From the NCBI RefSeq assembly GCF_040802235.1, contig NC_133165.1, forward strand, positions 19,625,623 through 19,689,622: a DNA stretch of 64,000 bases. Reading direction: 5' to 3'. This document shows positions 12,285-24,610 of the stretch, piece by piece; positions within the stretch are counted from its first letter, which is position 1; every line of letters starts with the position of its first letter. The notes below the pieces were generated by a model, which worked only from the letters and a program-made list of their open reading frames with translations, was not told where the DNA came from and did not search any database. This stretch comes from Manis javanica (lineage: Eukaryota; Chordata; Mammalia; Pholidota; Manidae). The translations under genes and the position numbers were made by a program.

Positions 12285-12840
12285 GAGACAGGGACTATGG
12301 GCTTAGACAGAGTAGGGTGAGGGCCTTCGGAAAAGCAAGGCAAGATATTTACAGTCAAAGCAATGTAACAGTGTAGAGTCCCTATCCAAACTCTGTGTTC
12401 AGCATTATGCAAAGTCAACATCACACTGATTCTCTAGGGTTACCAGACTAGGAATATAGACATCTTCAGTGAGATCAGTTACAGGTCAAAAGGCCAGGAG
12501 CAACTTGGCCTGGAATGTTTGTGTGTTCTGCAAGGGTATCTCAGCATAACCCGTGACTTCACTGTAAACAGCCCTAGCAAACAGACAACAAACCAGCCCA
12601 CCTTGAGGACAGGGCAGGTGGTACAAGTCCACACCCTAAGCCCTCAGTTTCCAAAAATCCTCAACTGCCTATAAATCCCCTAGACAACACACCACCGTGG
12701 GCTCTCTTGTCCCCTCCTGGAGTGAGCCAGGAGCTCTTTCCTCTCACTTTATTTCTAAATAAAAGCCTGTACCTTGCTCTCCTACTTTGAGTGTTTGTGA
12801 AGCTCATTCTTTGACTTCATGAGCAAGAACCCTGGCATCA
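12285..12840 (+). mobile_element. LTR, plus arm of an inverted LTR pair
   Basis: An LTR-like block on the plus strand has TATA-like 'tataaat' near 12670, AATAAA at 12758-12763 and an end in GGCATCA. It is nearly the reverse complement of 19179-19736. A purine-rich 'gtagaggggggaa' at 12272-12284 could be a polypurine tract, but the true left edge may instead lie near 12427 (a TG before 'attctctagg'). No primer-binding site follows it, so it reads as a 3' or solo LTR. Its U3 shares a 'ccaggagcaacttggcctgg' motif with the LTR at 51 kb. Confidence 0.7.
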
Positions 12841-15424
12841 GTAAAACTTTAACTGAAATGATGGGAGAAAACTACATCTGGAGAATCATAGCCAGATATT
12901 TTGGGGAAACTAGAATTCTGAATCTAGTTTATATCTCAATGACTAGTATTAGGATTTAGTATACATAAGGCTGCATTATTTAAATAATACTTTTCTCTAA
13001 AATCATGCTCATTTTTATTACAAGTAACCTGATTAAGAAAATAATTAACACTTGGCTTGATTATTTGCATAAGTGCAGCAAGAAAAGCAATTGATCTTTT
13101 AAATGTTCTTTTCTGGAACTTTTTATAAGGAATTTCAGATTGGACCTTTAAAGGCCTCTCAAAGCCAGAAAGCCAAGCCAGACTTGCCAGCAGGTTTTGC
13201 CTGCAGTACCTGTAGATTTGGGTGAATTCCTCTCTTCTTGAGGTTCCCAAGACATTCTGAGGTTCCTGCACCGGCCAGGAAGTGACCTTCCTTACTCACC
13301 TGGTAAGGCTGCTGGGAACCCTGTAAGCAAGATACCAGGCCAGTTCTTCCAAGGGGCTTTGTTGGCTTTATAAAGTCAACTTTAATTCCTTAAAGCTGTT
13401 CATATCTGAGTTTATGCACATGTCTCTCAGGTATGACATTCCAGTCAAAGCCTTGGTAATATAACCAGTGTTTTTAATTGGTCCTGTTATAAGGAAAGCA
13501 AATTCTTAATGAACTTATGCAAATAAATGTACTGCTATAAAATATAAAAATACTCACTGAAAGTTTTTAAATTCTGGAGGGGTCAGGTAGAGAGAAAGAT
13601 AAATGTTTCAATTCTGCTTATAAAGGTACTGTCATTTACTAAACTGTTGTCAGCTTATGAGAAAAAGCTTAAAACACTTTATCAGCAACATTTGAAACAA
13701 AAAGCCACAAAATAATTTTCTTTAGTTTACTTAATCTTATGTAACTAATACTTGCTCTGCTGAAATCTAGTTCTTTACTAGTTTAGAAGTAATAAAACAG
13801 TGACTATAAATGGCAAAAGATTTACAAATGACAATGGTTAAAGACCTGATGAGAGCTTAATATAAGACAGTTGACATAAGGAAATTTGGATATTTTTGTA
13901 ACACTGAATATTCAGTAACAAAGTGTAGCATCATTCCCTTTGACAGTGCTTTCCAGGTAATTAAGCAGGTAATTATATATCAGATAAATAAGCCAAATTA
14001 GCCAAATACTTTTCCCAATGAGACAAAGTTCCTCTGACATGTTCCAGGGGCCCTCTGGAAAATATCAGAGTTAACTAGAGGTAAAAGGACCTTTTTAAAT
14101 TTGATTTTGGGAAGTTGTCAGAAGAAAGTTTCTTTGGCACTTGCTTAAATAGGACTATAGGTTGCCACGAAGCAATACTTATCCATTTACCAAGAATGAC
14201 AAAATACCTCAAAGGCAAATACAGAAGGTTACAGTTGTTAGCAAAGTTTAGCTTTTAGTCCTTTTAATATTAAAATCTCATTTTATTAAATACTCACACA
14301 ACTCATTGAGACTTTAAGAATGAGAAACTGCTTTGAAAAACAATTAGAGAATCCTTTGCGATTTTTCAACATTAAGAGCAGACTAACAGTTTAAGAAAAC
14401 TGTCTTTTTAACTGAAAACAAAATTCGAATTTTGCTGTCTACTTAATATCAAGACTCATTTGCTTTAATTTTATGTAGCATGATCATATCAAATCTTCCA
14501 CAAAAAAAATCTACAATTTTTTTTACATTTAGATTTCTCCCTCTTTAAATTAACAGCTGTACTTTAGAACAAAGTTACTCTCTTTTATCAAAAGACACAT
14601 TCTTTAGCATGCAGAAATGTTTTCCTTATAACTTTAAGTAGTTTTAATTAGAACTTAAAACCATTAGGAACCTTAATTTTCAGTGAACACTGAGAAGTAG
14701 GCTATTGTAAACTGTTACATTAGATTGTCACATTAGATACTGTTCTTTAGATTGACAAATTTATGAACACATTTTATAATTTCTGGAAATTTGTGCTTTA
14801 CAGCACAATCTCACTAAGCATAAAATATGTCTAAACTTAGCAAAACTTAAAGGTTTTAGGTTACTACAAAAATTCTCAGGCTGTAGGTAGGTACACACAC
14901 TGTAATAACACAGTTATTATTAAGATGTTCACTTGCTACACTTAGTTTACTCATTCTTAATAACTATCTTAGATTACTTACAAAATCTTTACCAAATATT
15001 AGACAAAGTCAAGCCTCTAAGCATTTTATTCTTGAAATATATAGCAGATAACATAAACTTAAATGACTTTAGGTAAAATTAGGCAGCTGATAACCATAAG
15101 GACATGTCCATTTCAGCTCAACTTAAATTAGCATTAATGCTTAATATTTTTTATTAGAATTATCTGGAAGTTCTGGAATGCCCAATTTTCACAAGGGCTT
15201 GTCTTTAAATCAATTGTATTAATACCATCTGGAGGTAGAAAAATATTTTTCATTTACATGCTTAGACACAAACATACAGATTGAGACATAATGACTACAG
15301 TTAGCAACACTTTTCATAAAAGAACATATACACAGACAGATAAACAGATACAAAGATTTGAGTTACTGATATCCAATTGTCTTCTTTCCTTTTAACTTAT
15401 TTGACTAAAAGTATCTCAGTTCTC
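12841..15424. other. AT-rich non-coding block inside the ERV complex
   Basis: No gene is recognised. The segment 14850-15245 is a diverged reverse complement of 20050-20450 (shared landmarks 'gacaaagtcaagcctct', 'gctgataaccataagga', 'cttgtctttaaatcaat', 'catctggaggtagaaa'), so it is a dispersed repeat or ERV-derived sequence. It once continued directly into 17032, as shown by the target-site duplication of the L1 that splits it. Confidence 0.5.
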
Positions 15425-17031
15425 AAGAATACACTGTAAAGCAAAGCAACAGTAATCAAGACAATTTGGTACTGGCACAAGAACAGAGCCATAGACCAGT
15501 GGAACAGAATAGAGACTCCAGACATTAACCCAAACATATATGGCCAATTAATATACAATAAAGGAGCCATGGGCATACAATGGGGAAATGACAGTCCCTT
15601 CAACAGATGGTGCTTGCAAAACTGGACAGCTACATGTAAGAGAATGAAACTGGATCACTGTCTAACCCCATACATAAAAGTAAATTAGAAATGGATCAAA
15701 GACCTGAATGTAAGTCATGAAACCATAAAACTCTTAGAAAAAAACATAGGCAAAAATCTCATGGACATAAACATGAGTGACTTCTTCATGAACATATCTC
15801 CCCAGGCAAGGGAAACAAAGGCAAAAATGAACAAGTGGAACTATATCAAGCTGTAAAGCTTCTGTACAGCAAAGGACACCATCAATAGAACAAAAAGGTG
15901 CCCTACAGTATGGGAGAATATATTCATAAATGACAGATCCGATAAAGGATTGACATCTAAAATATACAAAGAGCTCACACACCTCAACAAACAAAAAGCA
16001 AATAATCCAATTAAAAAATGGGCAGAGGAGCTGATTAGACAGTTCTCTAAAGAAGAAATCCAGATGGCCAACAGGCACATGAAAAGATGCTCTACATCAC
16101 TAATCATTAGAGAAATGCAAATTAAAACCACAATGAGATATCACCTCACACCAGTAAGGATCACTATCATCGAAAAGACAAACAACAACAAATGTTGGTG
16201 AGGTTGTGGAGAAAGGGGAACCCTCCTACACTGCTGGTGGGAATGTAAATTAGTTCAACCATTGTGGAAAGCAGTATGGAGGTTCCTCAGAATGCTCAAA
16301 ATAGAAATACCATTTGACCCAGGAATTCCACTTCTAGGAATTTACCGTAAGAATGCAGCACTCCAGTTTGAAAAAGACAGATGCACCCCTATGTTTATCA
16401 CTGCACTATTTACAATAGCCAAGATATGGAAGCAACCTAAATGTCCTTCAGTAGATGAATGGATAAAGAAGATGTGGTATATATACACAATGGAATATTA
16501 TTCAGCCATAAGAAAAAAACAGATCCTACCATTCACAACAACATGGATGGAGCTAGAGGGTATTATGATCAGTGAAATAAGCCAGGCAGAGAAAGACAAG
16601 TACCAAATGATTTCACTCATATGTGGAGTATAAGAACAAAGGAAAACTGAAGGAACAAAACAGCAGCAGAATCACAGAACCCAAGGATGGACTAACAGTT
16701 ACCAAAGGGAAAGGGACTGGGGAGGATGGGTGGGAAGGGAGGGATAAGGGCGGGGAAAAAGAAAGAGGGCATTACAATTAGCATGTATAGTGTGTGGGGG
16801 GCACGGGGAGGACTGTGCAACACAGAGAAGACAAGTAGTGATCTTACAGCATCTTACTATGCAGATGGACAGTGACTGTGAAGGAGTATGTGGGGGGGGG
16901 GACTTGGTGAAGGGGGGAGTCTAGTAAACATAATGTTCTTCATGTAATTGTAGATTAATGATACAAAAAAAAAAGAACATAAAACAAACAAAAATAATAA
17001 AATAATAAAAAATAAAAAGAATACACTGTAA
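15425..17031 (+). mobile_element. 5'-truncated L1 with perfect 15-bp target-site duplication
   Basis: AAGAATACACTGTAA at 15425-15439 is repeated exactly at 17017-17031 and bounds the element (body 15440-17016). Only the 3' end of ORF2 is present. A frame at 16262-16633 encodes the ORF2p C-terminus ([46 protein letters not shown]), followed by the G-rich 3' UTR and an A-rich tail. An upstream 83-codon piece at 15950-16201 is out of register, so ORF2 is broken. The perfect duplication suggests it is one of the younger insertions here. Confidence 0.95.
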
Positions 17032-19156
17032 GGGTGAGCCATTTACCTAACTGGGTTAAGGTTTAGATGGCCCCAGACTAACAGGGCCGATGAAGGCTCT
17101 GAACTGATAGGGACTGTTTGTGTCCAGGGGCCTGGAAATGAAACGCAAGTACAATTCTAGCATCAGTCATTTAAAGCCAGACTGTATTGCAGAAGATAAA
17201 TTTCTTCTCTTTCAGCGAGTTTAATTTTAAAACTTCCCAATTTTTGAGGGTAATGATGAATCCAATAAGTAGAACAGATTTTCACCAAAAAAATTTTAGA
17301 AAACTAGTCCCATATTGTAGTAGTCCATGGGACTTTTGACTATTTTCTTTCCTTGCATTAAAATAAATTTGGCTGCATAACCTTATTATATTATATACTT
17401 CTCTCAGGGACCAAGCCTCTCCATTAGAGAGTTTGTATTGAAGCCAGGCTTGTGTGCAGAAGATAAGATACTTATTTTTCAGGGTCTGGAGATCAAAATT
17501 GCTCCCAGTTCTTTAGAATGCAAGCCAGAGTCATGTCTGGCTTTAAATTTGAAGAGGAAGCTCCCACCTGGAAGAGAGAAAGACAGGTGTGCGACACCTG
17601 GTTGGCCTTTCTCTTGTGAGGGTGTCCCCTCACCTTGGAGCCCAGGTGACAGTGGTCAATCACCTCCTCTGCCATGCCTGCTGGAATTAACCACTCTTTA
17701 CCAGTGTGGCCTGCACCTTGCCTTGATTTCCCTCTTGTCTTCCCACTAAGCAAGAGTTGCTTCAGAGCCCTGGATCTAGTCGGAACCTCACCAGTATGCT
17801 CTTACTTTACACCTTCTGGGAGTCTTGATCCAGACCCTAGTTTCTCTGCACAGGTTTTAGCATAGTACACTTGAGATCATTCCTTGGGAGCCCCCTGCCT
17901 GTCCAATAAGTGCAGGGACTATGTGGCCTCTCACTGCCAGAGCCTTGGTCAGAGCCACAAGCCTGTTTCACTTCCCTGGGACTGCAAAAAAGGAAATGCC
18001 TAGCACCAGGATGACTACCTTTAACATAGGGAGGTCAATAGAATAGAGCCATTTTCAGCTTGACCACTTCACAGATTTCATTTACATTACACAGGAGAAA
18101 GTGGTGCAGGCCTAGCAGGACTGCTTTGAATGGGGAGCAGGGGAACTTTTTCCAAGGCCAGAAATTGTTCAGAGCCGCCATGGAGGGGTGTCTATACTCT
18201 TAAACAACAGTTTCTGCCACTGCCTGGGAATTGTCCTGCTTGTCACTCACTATAAGAAATCTGATTTGTGAAACAAGAGGTCAGGGGTCACCTGCAACTC
18301 TGGCATAGGCAGCAGCCTAGCTGGAGGTCCACTCAGCACAATATGTCAAATATCAGATCAATTAGCAGGAGCCAAGATCCAGGACTACTGTCTACTACTC
18401 TGGTCTGCCCTTGGAGTCTGCAGATTAGGATAGGAAAGTAGGAAATTGGCTCAGCCACTCCCGGACATTCTCATCTGTCCGGAGGCAGAGGATCAAGGAG
18501 GGGCAGATACCAGGAAACCTTTCACCCAAGGCTTAAGACTGGTAGCTGATGCTAATCATCTTTTAAGTGGCTAACAGGTGCACAGACACATTTTTTGAGA
18601 TAAAGAGTACAGCATTGTCAGGAATAAGAGTGAAGCATAGACCTCCTACCTTGTGGTGGTGAGCATCGGGTTCCATGAAATTGATGAAGTTAGAAGCGAG
18701 TTAGGGATTCCCCGTGCCCCACTCCAGAGGCCAGGGCGGCCTAGAAAAACAGGCTGGAAGTCAGAGACAGAGAGAGACACTCCTCACAGATACCCAGTCG
18801 GGCTGTCGGGGTCTGATTCCAGACACGCGGGCATTTGAGAAGCCGCTGAAGTGCAGCCTCAGCCTATACTTTCACAGTTGCCCACAGCCTTCCTCAGTCG
18901 CGTGCATCCAAGGAGATGCCTCTGAAAGGGAATCCTGGCCTCCACTTGGGAGACTTTTCCAGCTCCCAAGGGAGATGGGGGATCCACTGAGGGAGATGCA
19001 GGGGAACCTGTCACTCAAGACTTTGAGATTAGCAGCTGGGCTAGTCCCATTTAAGTCGCTGATGAGCACCCGATGTTGTGTGCCACAGATGGCTTCCTTC
19101 TATAAAGACAGTGAAAGAAAAGGTGGGCTTGGATGCTGATATTCACCTCTGAAGTT
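17032..19156 (-). mobile_element. ERV internal region (decayed), minus strand
   Basis: Downstream (minus strand) of the 5' LTR and Pro-type primer site at 19.16-19.74 kb lies GC-richer sequence without long frames. It contains diverged tandem repeats: about 18480-18590 resembles 18960-19070, and a shorter pair lies at about 17180-17210 and 17430-17460 (the 'gcagaagata' block). No gag, pol or env domain is readable, so this is leader or scrambled internal sequence. Assignment to the same ERV is inferred from position. Confidence 0.4.
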
Positions 19157-19174
19157 ATCCCGGAAGAGCCCCCA
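19157..19174 (-). other. Retroviral primer-binding site, tRNA-Pro type
   Basis: On the minus strand TGGGGGCTCTTCCGGGAT lies four bases past the LTR end. It matches the tRNA-Pro primer site (TGGGGGCTCGTCCGGGAT) at 17 of 18 positions. It marks the adjoining LTR as a 5' LTR of a minus-strand, Pro-primed ERV. Confidence 0.75.
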
Positions 19175-19178
19175 AAGA

Positions 19179-19736
19179 TGATGCCAGGATTCTTGTTTGT
19201 GAAGTGAAGAATGAACTTAGCAAACACCCAAGGTAGCAGAGCCAGGGCAGAGGCTTTGATTTACAAATAAAGTGAGAGGAAAGAGCTCCTGGCTCACACC
19301 AGGAGGGGACAAGAGAGCCCGGGGTGGTGCGTTGTCTAGGGGATTTATAGGCAGTTGAGGATTTTTGGGAACTGAGGGCTTAGGGTGTGGACTTGTATCA
19401 CCTGCCCTGCCCTCAAGGTGGGCTGGGTTGTTGTCTGTTTGCCAGGGCTGTTTACAGTGAAGTCACGGGTTATGCTGAGATACCCTTGCAGAACACTCAA
19501 ACATTCCAGGCCAAGTTGCTCCTGGCCTTTTGACCTGTAACTGATCTCACTGAAGATGTCTATATTCCTAGTCTGGTAACCCTAGAGAATCAGTGTGATG
19601 TTGACTTTGCATAATGCTGAACACAGAGTTTGGATAGGGACTCTACACTGTTACATTGCTTTGACTGTAAATATCTTGCCTTGATTTTTCCAGAGTTTCT
19701 AACCCTACTCTGCCTAAGCCCATCATCCCTGACTCA
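19179..19736 (-). mobile_element. LTR, minus arm of the inverted LTR pair (5' LTR)
   Basis: The reverse complement of this block is nearly identical to 12285-12840, sharing the TATA box, the AATAAA region and the U3 motif. With the primer-binding site beyond its 3' end it is a 5' LTR transcribed on the minus strand. Homology with the other arm extends through 'gtaaatatcttgcct' and a leader motif, so the duplicated unit may be larger than an LTR alone. Confidence 0.75.
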
Positions 19737-19915
19737 CATGAACACCAGCCCTAACTCCCCTAAAGGCCTTATTCTCCTACACCTCTTCATTTCCTAGTCT
19801 TACCCAGATATTCATAAAAAGCTCCAAAAATTAGAAAATGTATCCCAAACACCCCAGAAAGAGCTTGAAGACCATGCCTTTAAAGTTTTCAACAACTGGG
19901 AGCATACTCTTTAGC
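19737..19915 (+). pseudogene. Retroviral gag capsid-like remnant
   Basis: A short plus-strand frame (about 19813-19908) reads through residues including KKLQKLEN and HAFKVFNNWEH, the flavour of a gammaretroviral capsid C-terminal region. It lies downstream of a leader motif also seen at 11930. Only about 32 codons are open. It is a fossil fragment, and its family assignment is by eye only. Confidence 0.4.
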
Positions 19916-20060
19916 AAACAGACAATAACTCAGCCCACCTTGGGGGAAGGGCAGGTGGTTTTGATTGATATGCTTCCAGAGGGAAGCTGCTGTCCTGGGA
20001 GGGGACCAGAGCAGTAAATGTTTTATGTTAATTTTGTAGAATTACCCAGAAGACTGATAA
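19905..20060 (+). repeat. LTR fragment related to the LTRs at 51 and 59 kb
   Basis: The run beginning 'actctttagcaaacagacaa' then 'taactcagcccaccttgg' matches the middle of the LTRs at 51435-51510 and 59038-59070. It is a partial copy without ends. Confidence 0.6.
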
Positions 20061-20550
20061 GATACTTTTCTACCTCCAGATGGTACTGCTAAAAATTAAT
20101 TGATTTAAAGACAAGACTTGTAAAAATTGGGCATTTCAAAACTTCCATAAATTCTGATAAAAGTTACCCAGCATTAAAGCTAATTTACATTTAACTAAAA
20201 TAGACTTGTCCTTATGGTTATCAGCTGCCTAAGTTTACCTAAAGTCATTGAAGTTGATGTTATTTCAAAAAAAATGCTTAAAGAGAGGCTTGACTTTGTC
20301 TATTTGGTGAAGATTTTGTGAGTAATCTAGCATGGTTGTTAGGAATGAGTGAACTAAATAAGTGTAGTAAGTAAACTTCTTAATACAGTATGTATACCTA
20401 AAAACAGCTTAAGAATCTTTGTGGTAACCTGAAACCTTAAAGTTTTGCTTTGGGTATTCTGAAACACTGTAAAGAAAGTGGATATCTTTATCCTGAAATG
20501 TCCCTCTTTATTCCAGGTAATATTCCTGTTCTTAGATTCACTTTGTCAGA
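20061..20550 (-). repeat. AT-rich dispersed repeat, inverted relative to 14.85-15.25 kb
   Basis: The reverse complement aligns with 14850-15245 over several hundred bases with clear divergence. The family is not recognised. Confidence 0.55.
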
Positions 20551-20559
20551 TATTTGTAT

Positions 20560-22086
20560 AGTCACCTCACCCTTTTGTTTAGTGTTTGCATAGTGTCTTT
20601 AATATACTTATACTTTACCATATACTTACAGTTGTTTTTTTCTTGACTGGATATAATTGAGCTTGTCTTGTTATCCAACCTGGCAATTATTACATTTTAA
20701 TTTGAATGTTTAGGCAATTTACATTTAATGTAATTATCTGTGTGTTTGAGTTTCGTTTACTATTTGGTGATTTTTTTTTTCTAATTGTTCTATACGTTCT
20801 TTTTTTCCTCTTCAATGCCTTTTTCATTAATTGAATATGTTATTATGGTTTGATTTTATCTCCATTATTTGCTTATTAGCTCTACAGCTGTGTTATAATT
20901 TTTTATTTTTAAGACATTTTTAAGCAGTTTTTGGTTTATAGCAAAATTGAGAAGGAGGTACAGAGATTAACTATATAGACCATGCCCATACACATGCATA
21001 GCCTCCCCCATTATTAACATTACTCACTAGAATAGTACATTTTTCACCAAGGATGAATCTACATTGACACATCATAATCACCCAAAGTCCATAAAATTTA
21101 CCTAAGGGCTCACTGTTGGCATTGTACATTCCATAGGCTTAGATGAATATATAATGACATGTATCCATCATTACAATACAATACAAAGTAATTTCACTGT
21201 CCTAAAATCCCTCTGTGCTGTCTATTCATCCTCCCCACCCTCATCCCTGGTAACCACTGATCATTTTATTGTCCCAGTGGTTTTGCCTTTCCTAGAACAT
21301 CATTAATTGGAATCACACAGCATGGAGTCTTTTCAGATTGGCATTTTCCTTACCAATATGCAGTGGCTTTGCTTTAATTTTTAATTGGTTACTGTAGGAT
21401 TAATACACCTTTAGAGTTACTACATCTTAACTCATAAGAATTTACCTTCAAATAATGTTACACCATTTCAAATATAATATAAGAATCTTATAACAGTATA
21501 CTTTCACTTTTACCCCTTCTTGTTATCACACATTTTGTACTAATGTAACACATTATATATATATAATACTTATTATATATTTTTATATAATACATTTTAT
21601 TACATATATTGTATAATGTATATATTTTATTATATTTTGTATTACATTATTTTATTATAATACAAAATACATTTTCATTTTAAAAGGGCTTTAAATAGAT
21701 CATTAAATGAGCAAAAGATATCTTGTTATTTACCCATATACTTATCAATATTGAGCCATTACTTACTTCTTTAAATGTATTTTCTGTCCTTAACCCAAGT
21801 CTCAATGGACTCCAATTACATGTGTTTTAGGCTACTCAGACTTATCACACAGCCTACAGAAGCTAGTCTTACAAAAGTTCTTTTTTTTTCTGTTTCATTT
21901 TTTAATGATTGTACTAGTATGTCTTCAAGTTTACGAACATTTTCTTCTGTAAGTCATAATTTGCACTTAAATGCATCCATTGTATTTTTTATTTCACATG
22001 TTGCAATTTTCATTACTATAAGTTTAATTTGGGTCTTTACATGTCCCTTGTCTCTACTTAATTTTTAAATATATATTATGCAGTTA
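20560..22086 (-). repeat. Ancient L1M/L1ME pieces (minus)
   Basis: Antisense old-L1 signatures are visible. Around 20700-20750 the 'atttacatttaatgtaatta' phrase is from the start of ORF2. At 20930-21350 comes the common old-L1 block 'tacagagattaactata', 'gcctcccccattattaac', 'cattgacacatcataatc'. At 21770-22070 lies ORF1-antisense-like sequence. An AT-rich low-complexity patch spans about 21548-21670. No coding capacity remains. Confidence 0.6.
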
Positions 22087-22768
22087 CAGCTTACCCTGAA
22101 CAACATGGGGGCTAGGGACCCAGCACCTCATACAGTCAGAAACCCATGTATAACTTTTAACTCTCCAAAAACTTAACTAATAACAGTTTGCTGTTGACCA
22201 GAAGCCTTACCAATATCATAAGCAGTCAATAAAAACATTATTAAGAAAATCACAAGAGAAAACACATATATGAAACTGTATTGTATGTATTGATACCATA
22301 AGTTTAAGCCATCAGTTTATGAAATGAATTGTCCTGAGACTTAAGCTCATTGCAATACTAACAGATGGTGATTACAAAATTAATACAGTAGTACAGTATG
22401 TACCAGTTAATTTTATGCAGTTTTGATTGAATACTGCATCTTTAAATTTGTTTACATTTCTCTTGACTGTGAATTGTGCATGTATGGTCTATGTGTGCAT
22501 AAATTTTGATAAATTTTAACTTTTTATAATACATTTGTGCATATTTTATAGTAATAGATTATAAAAATAGGCTATTATATAGATATATATAGTGTATTCA
22601 TGACATATCGAAGTTTTTCTTAATTTTTTCACCATTTCTAAACATGGTTGGTCTGCAACATTTTTCAAATTGTCACAAGTTCCAAAAATTTTCCAAAATG
22701 TTTATTGAAAAAACTAGTGTGTAAGTGAACCTCCACAATTAAAACCCATGTTGTTCAATGGTCAATTG
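22087..22768 (+). mobile_element. Tigger2-like DNA transposon fossil
   Basis: The ends are imperfect terminal inverted repeats (about 22087-22111, 'ccctgaacaacatggggg', and 22743-22768, 'cccatgttgttcaatggtca') next to TA. The 5' interior has the Tigger2 landmarks 'cccatgtataacttttaact' and 'aaaacttaactaataaca', then 'ctgttgaccagaagcctta'. At about 680 bp it is a non-autonomous or internally deleted copy without transposase. Tigger2 is an old eutherian mariner-type element. Confidence 0.85.
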
Positions 22769-22774
22769 TAGTTA

Positions 22775-24610
22775 TTTTAATGAAACTCAGCAAGGAACAG
22801 AAAACAAAAAAGAATTCATCACGATCAAGACAACACATGAACAAAATGAGTTTAACAGGGAGATAGCAATCATTAGAAAGGACTAAACAGGAATTCTGGA
22901 GCTGGGGAATATAATGAATAAAATGAAAAACATGCAACAGTGAGCATCAGCAGCAAACTGGGCAGAACAAAGAACTTGTGAAGTAGAAGACAGGCTATTT
23001 AAAACACTGGACAAAGGGTGAAAAGAGTGAATGAAGCCAACATAAACTATGGGGTACCATTAAGAGAAACAGTCTATGATTTATTACAGTCCCAGAGAAG
23101 AAAAGAGGGAGAAAGATCCAAAAGGAAAAAAAAAAGGGTAGGAAGATTATTAAAATAAACAATGGCTAGAACGTTCCCCAAACTGTGGAGAATATTAGAC
23201 ATCTAAGTTTATGAAGTTCATAATTTCAACCCCAAGCACTTTGCTGAGACACATTGTAACTCTAAAATCAAAGACAAAAGGAAAAATGCAGCAGGAGAAA
23301 AAAAAATCCTCAAATACAAGAGAACCCCCATAAGGCTATCTATAAGTGCATTTCTCAGCTAAAAATAAATAGATTTAAGAAATAAGATCCAGCTATCTGC
23401 TAACAACAAGACATTTGTGTCAGCTGCAAGGACACACGTAAGCTCAAAGTAAAGGAATGGAAAAATATATTCCAGGCAAATGGAAACCAAAGAGAGCAGG
23501 GTAGCTACACTTACATGACACAAAATAGACTTTAAGCCACAACTGGAACAAGAGACAAGGTCATTAGGTAATGATACAGACATTGATTCATCAAGGAGAT
23601 ACAACAATTGTAAATATAAGCACTCAAAATAGGAGGACCTAAATATACTAGGCAAATTTTAACAGATCTAAAGGGAGAAAGAGAGAGCAATATAATTATG
23701 GTAAGGGATTCAAGACCTCACTTTCATCATGGATAGATCTTTCAGACAAAAATCAGTAAAGAGACATTGTATTTGATCTAATGCTTTAGATCACATGGAC
23801 CTAATGGATATATATATAAAGCATTCCAATTAACAGCAACAAAATACACATCCTTCTCAAGCACACATGGAACATTCTATAAGATACATCATACATGAGG
23901 TCACAAAACAAGTCCTAGAAAATTTAAGAATTCAATCATACCAACTACCTTTTCTGACCAGAAAGGCATAAAGGTGGAAATCAATAAGAGGATGAGAACT
24001 GGAAAATTCACAAATATGTGGAAATTACACTCCTAACAACCAATGAGTCAAAGAAGAAATTAAAAATGAAATTAAAAATACCTTGAAACAAAAGAAAATG
24101 AGAACACAGCACACCAAAATATGGGATGCAGCAGTTTCTGAAAGGGAAATATATAGCAGTAAGTAACTACATTTAAAATATCTCAAAAGTGACAAAAAAT
24201 GACAAAAGTGACATTTTAAAAATCTCAAAAAGACTTCTTCAAGGAATTATAAAAAGAACAAACTAAGCCCAAATTTAGCAGAAGGAAAGAAATAACAAAT
24301 ATCAGAGCAGAAATAGGTGAAATAAAGACCAGAAGCAATTAAAAAATCAATGACATTAAGAGTTGTTTTTTTGAAAGGATTCACAGAATTGGCAATCTTC
24401 TACCTAAACTAAGAAAAAAAGAGAAGGCTTTCTTTGTAAGAAACTACTATGAACAATTATACTCTAGCAAATTGAATAACTTGGGAGAAATGGATAAATT
24501 CAGAGAAATATGCAAGCTACCAAGACTGAATCGTGACCAAATAGAAAATGTGAACAGACCAATAATAAGGAGATTGAATAAGTAATAAAAAATTTCCCAA
24601 CAAAAAAAAG
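22775..24610 (+). repeat. Ancient L1 (HAL1/L1M-like), plus
   Basis: A-rich sequence with degenerate ORF1/ORF2 traces. 'gaagttcataatttcaaccc' and 'acaagagaacccccataagg' come from ORF1-like sequence. Further on are 'gtggaaattacactcctaac', 'aaagagaaggctttctttg' and 'aactactatgaacaattat' from ORF2. No long frame survives. Confidence 0.65.

Noticed and set aside
12936-13271. A 111-codon minus-strand frame in the ERV complex
   Set aside because: No retroviral or host domain visible, AT-rich codon usage and no conservation evidence; treated as chance.
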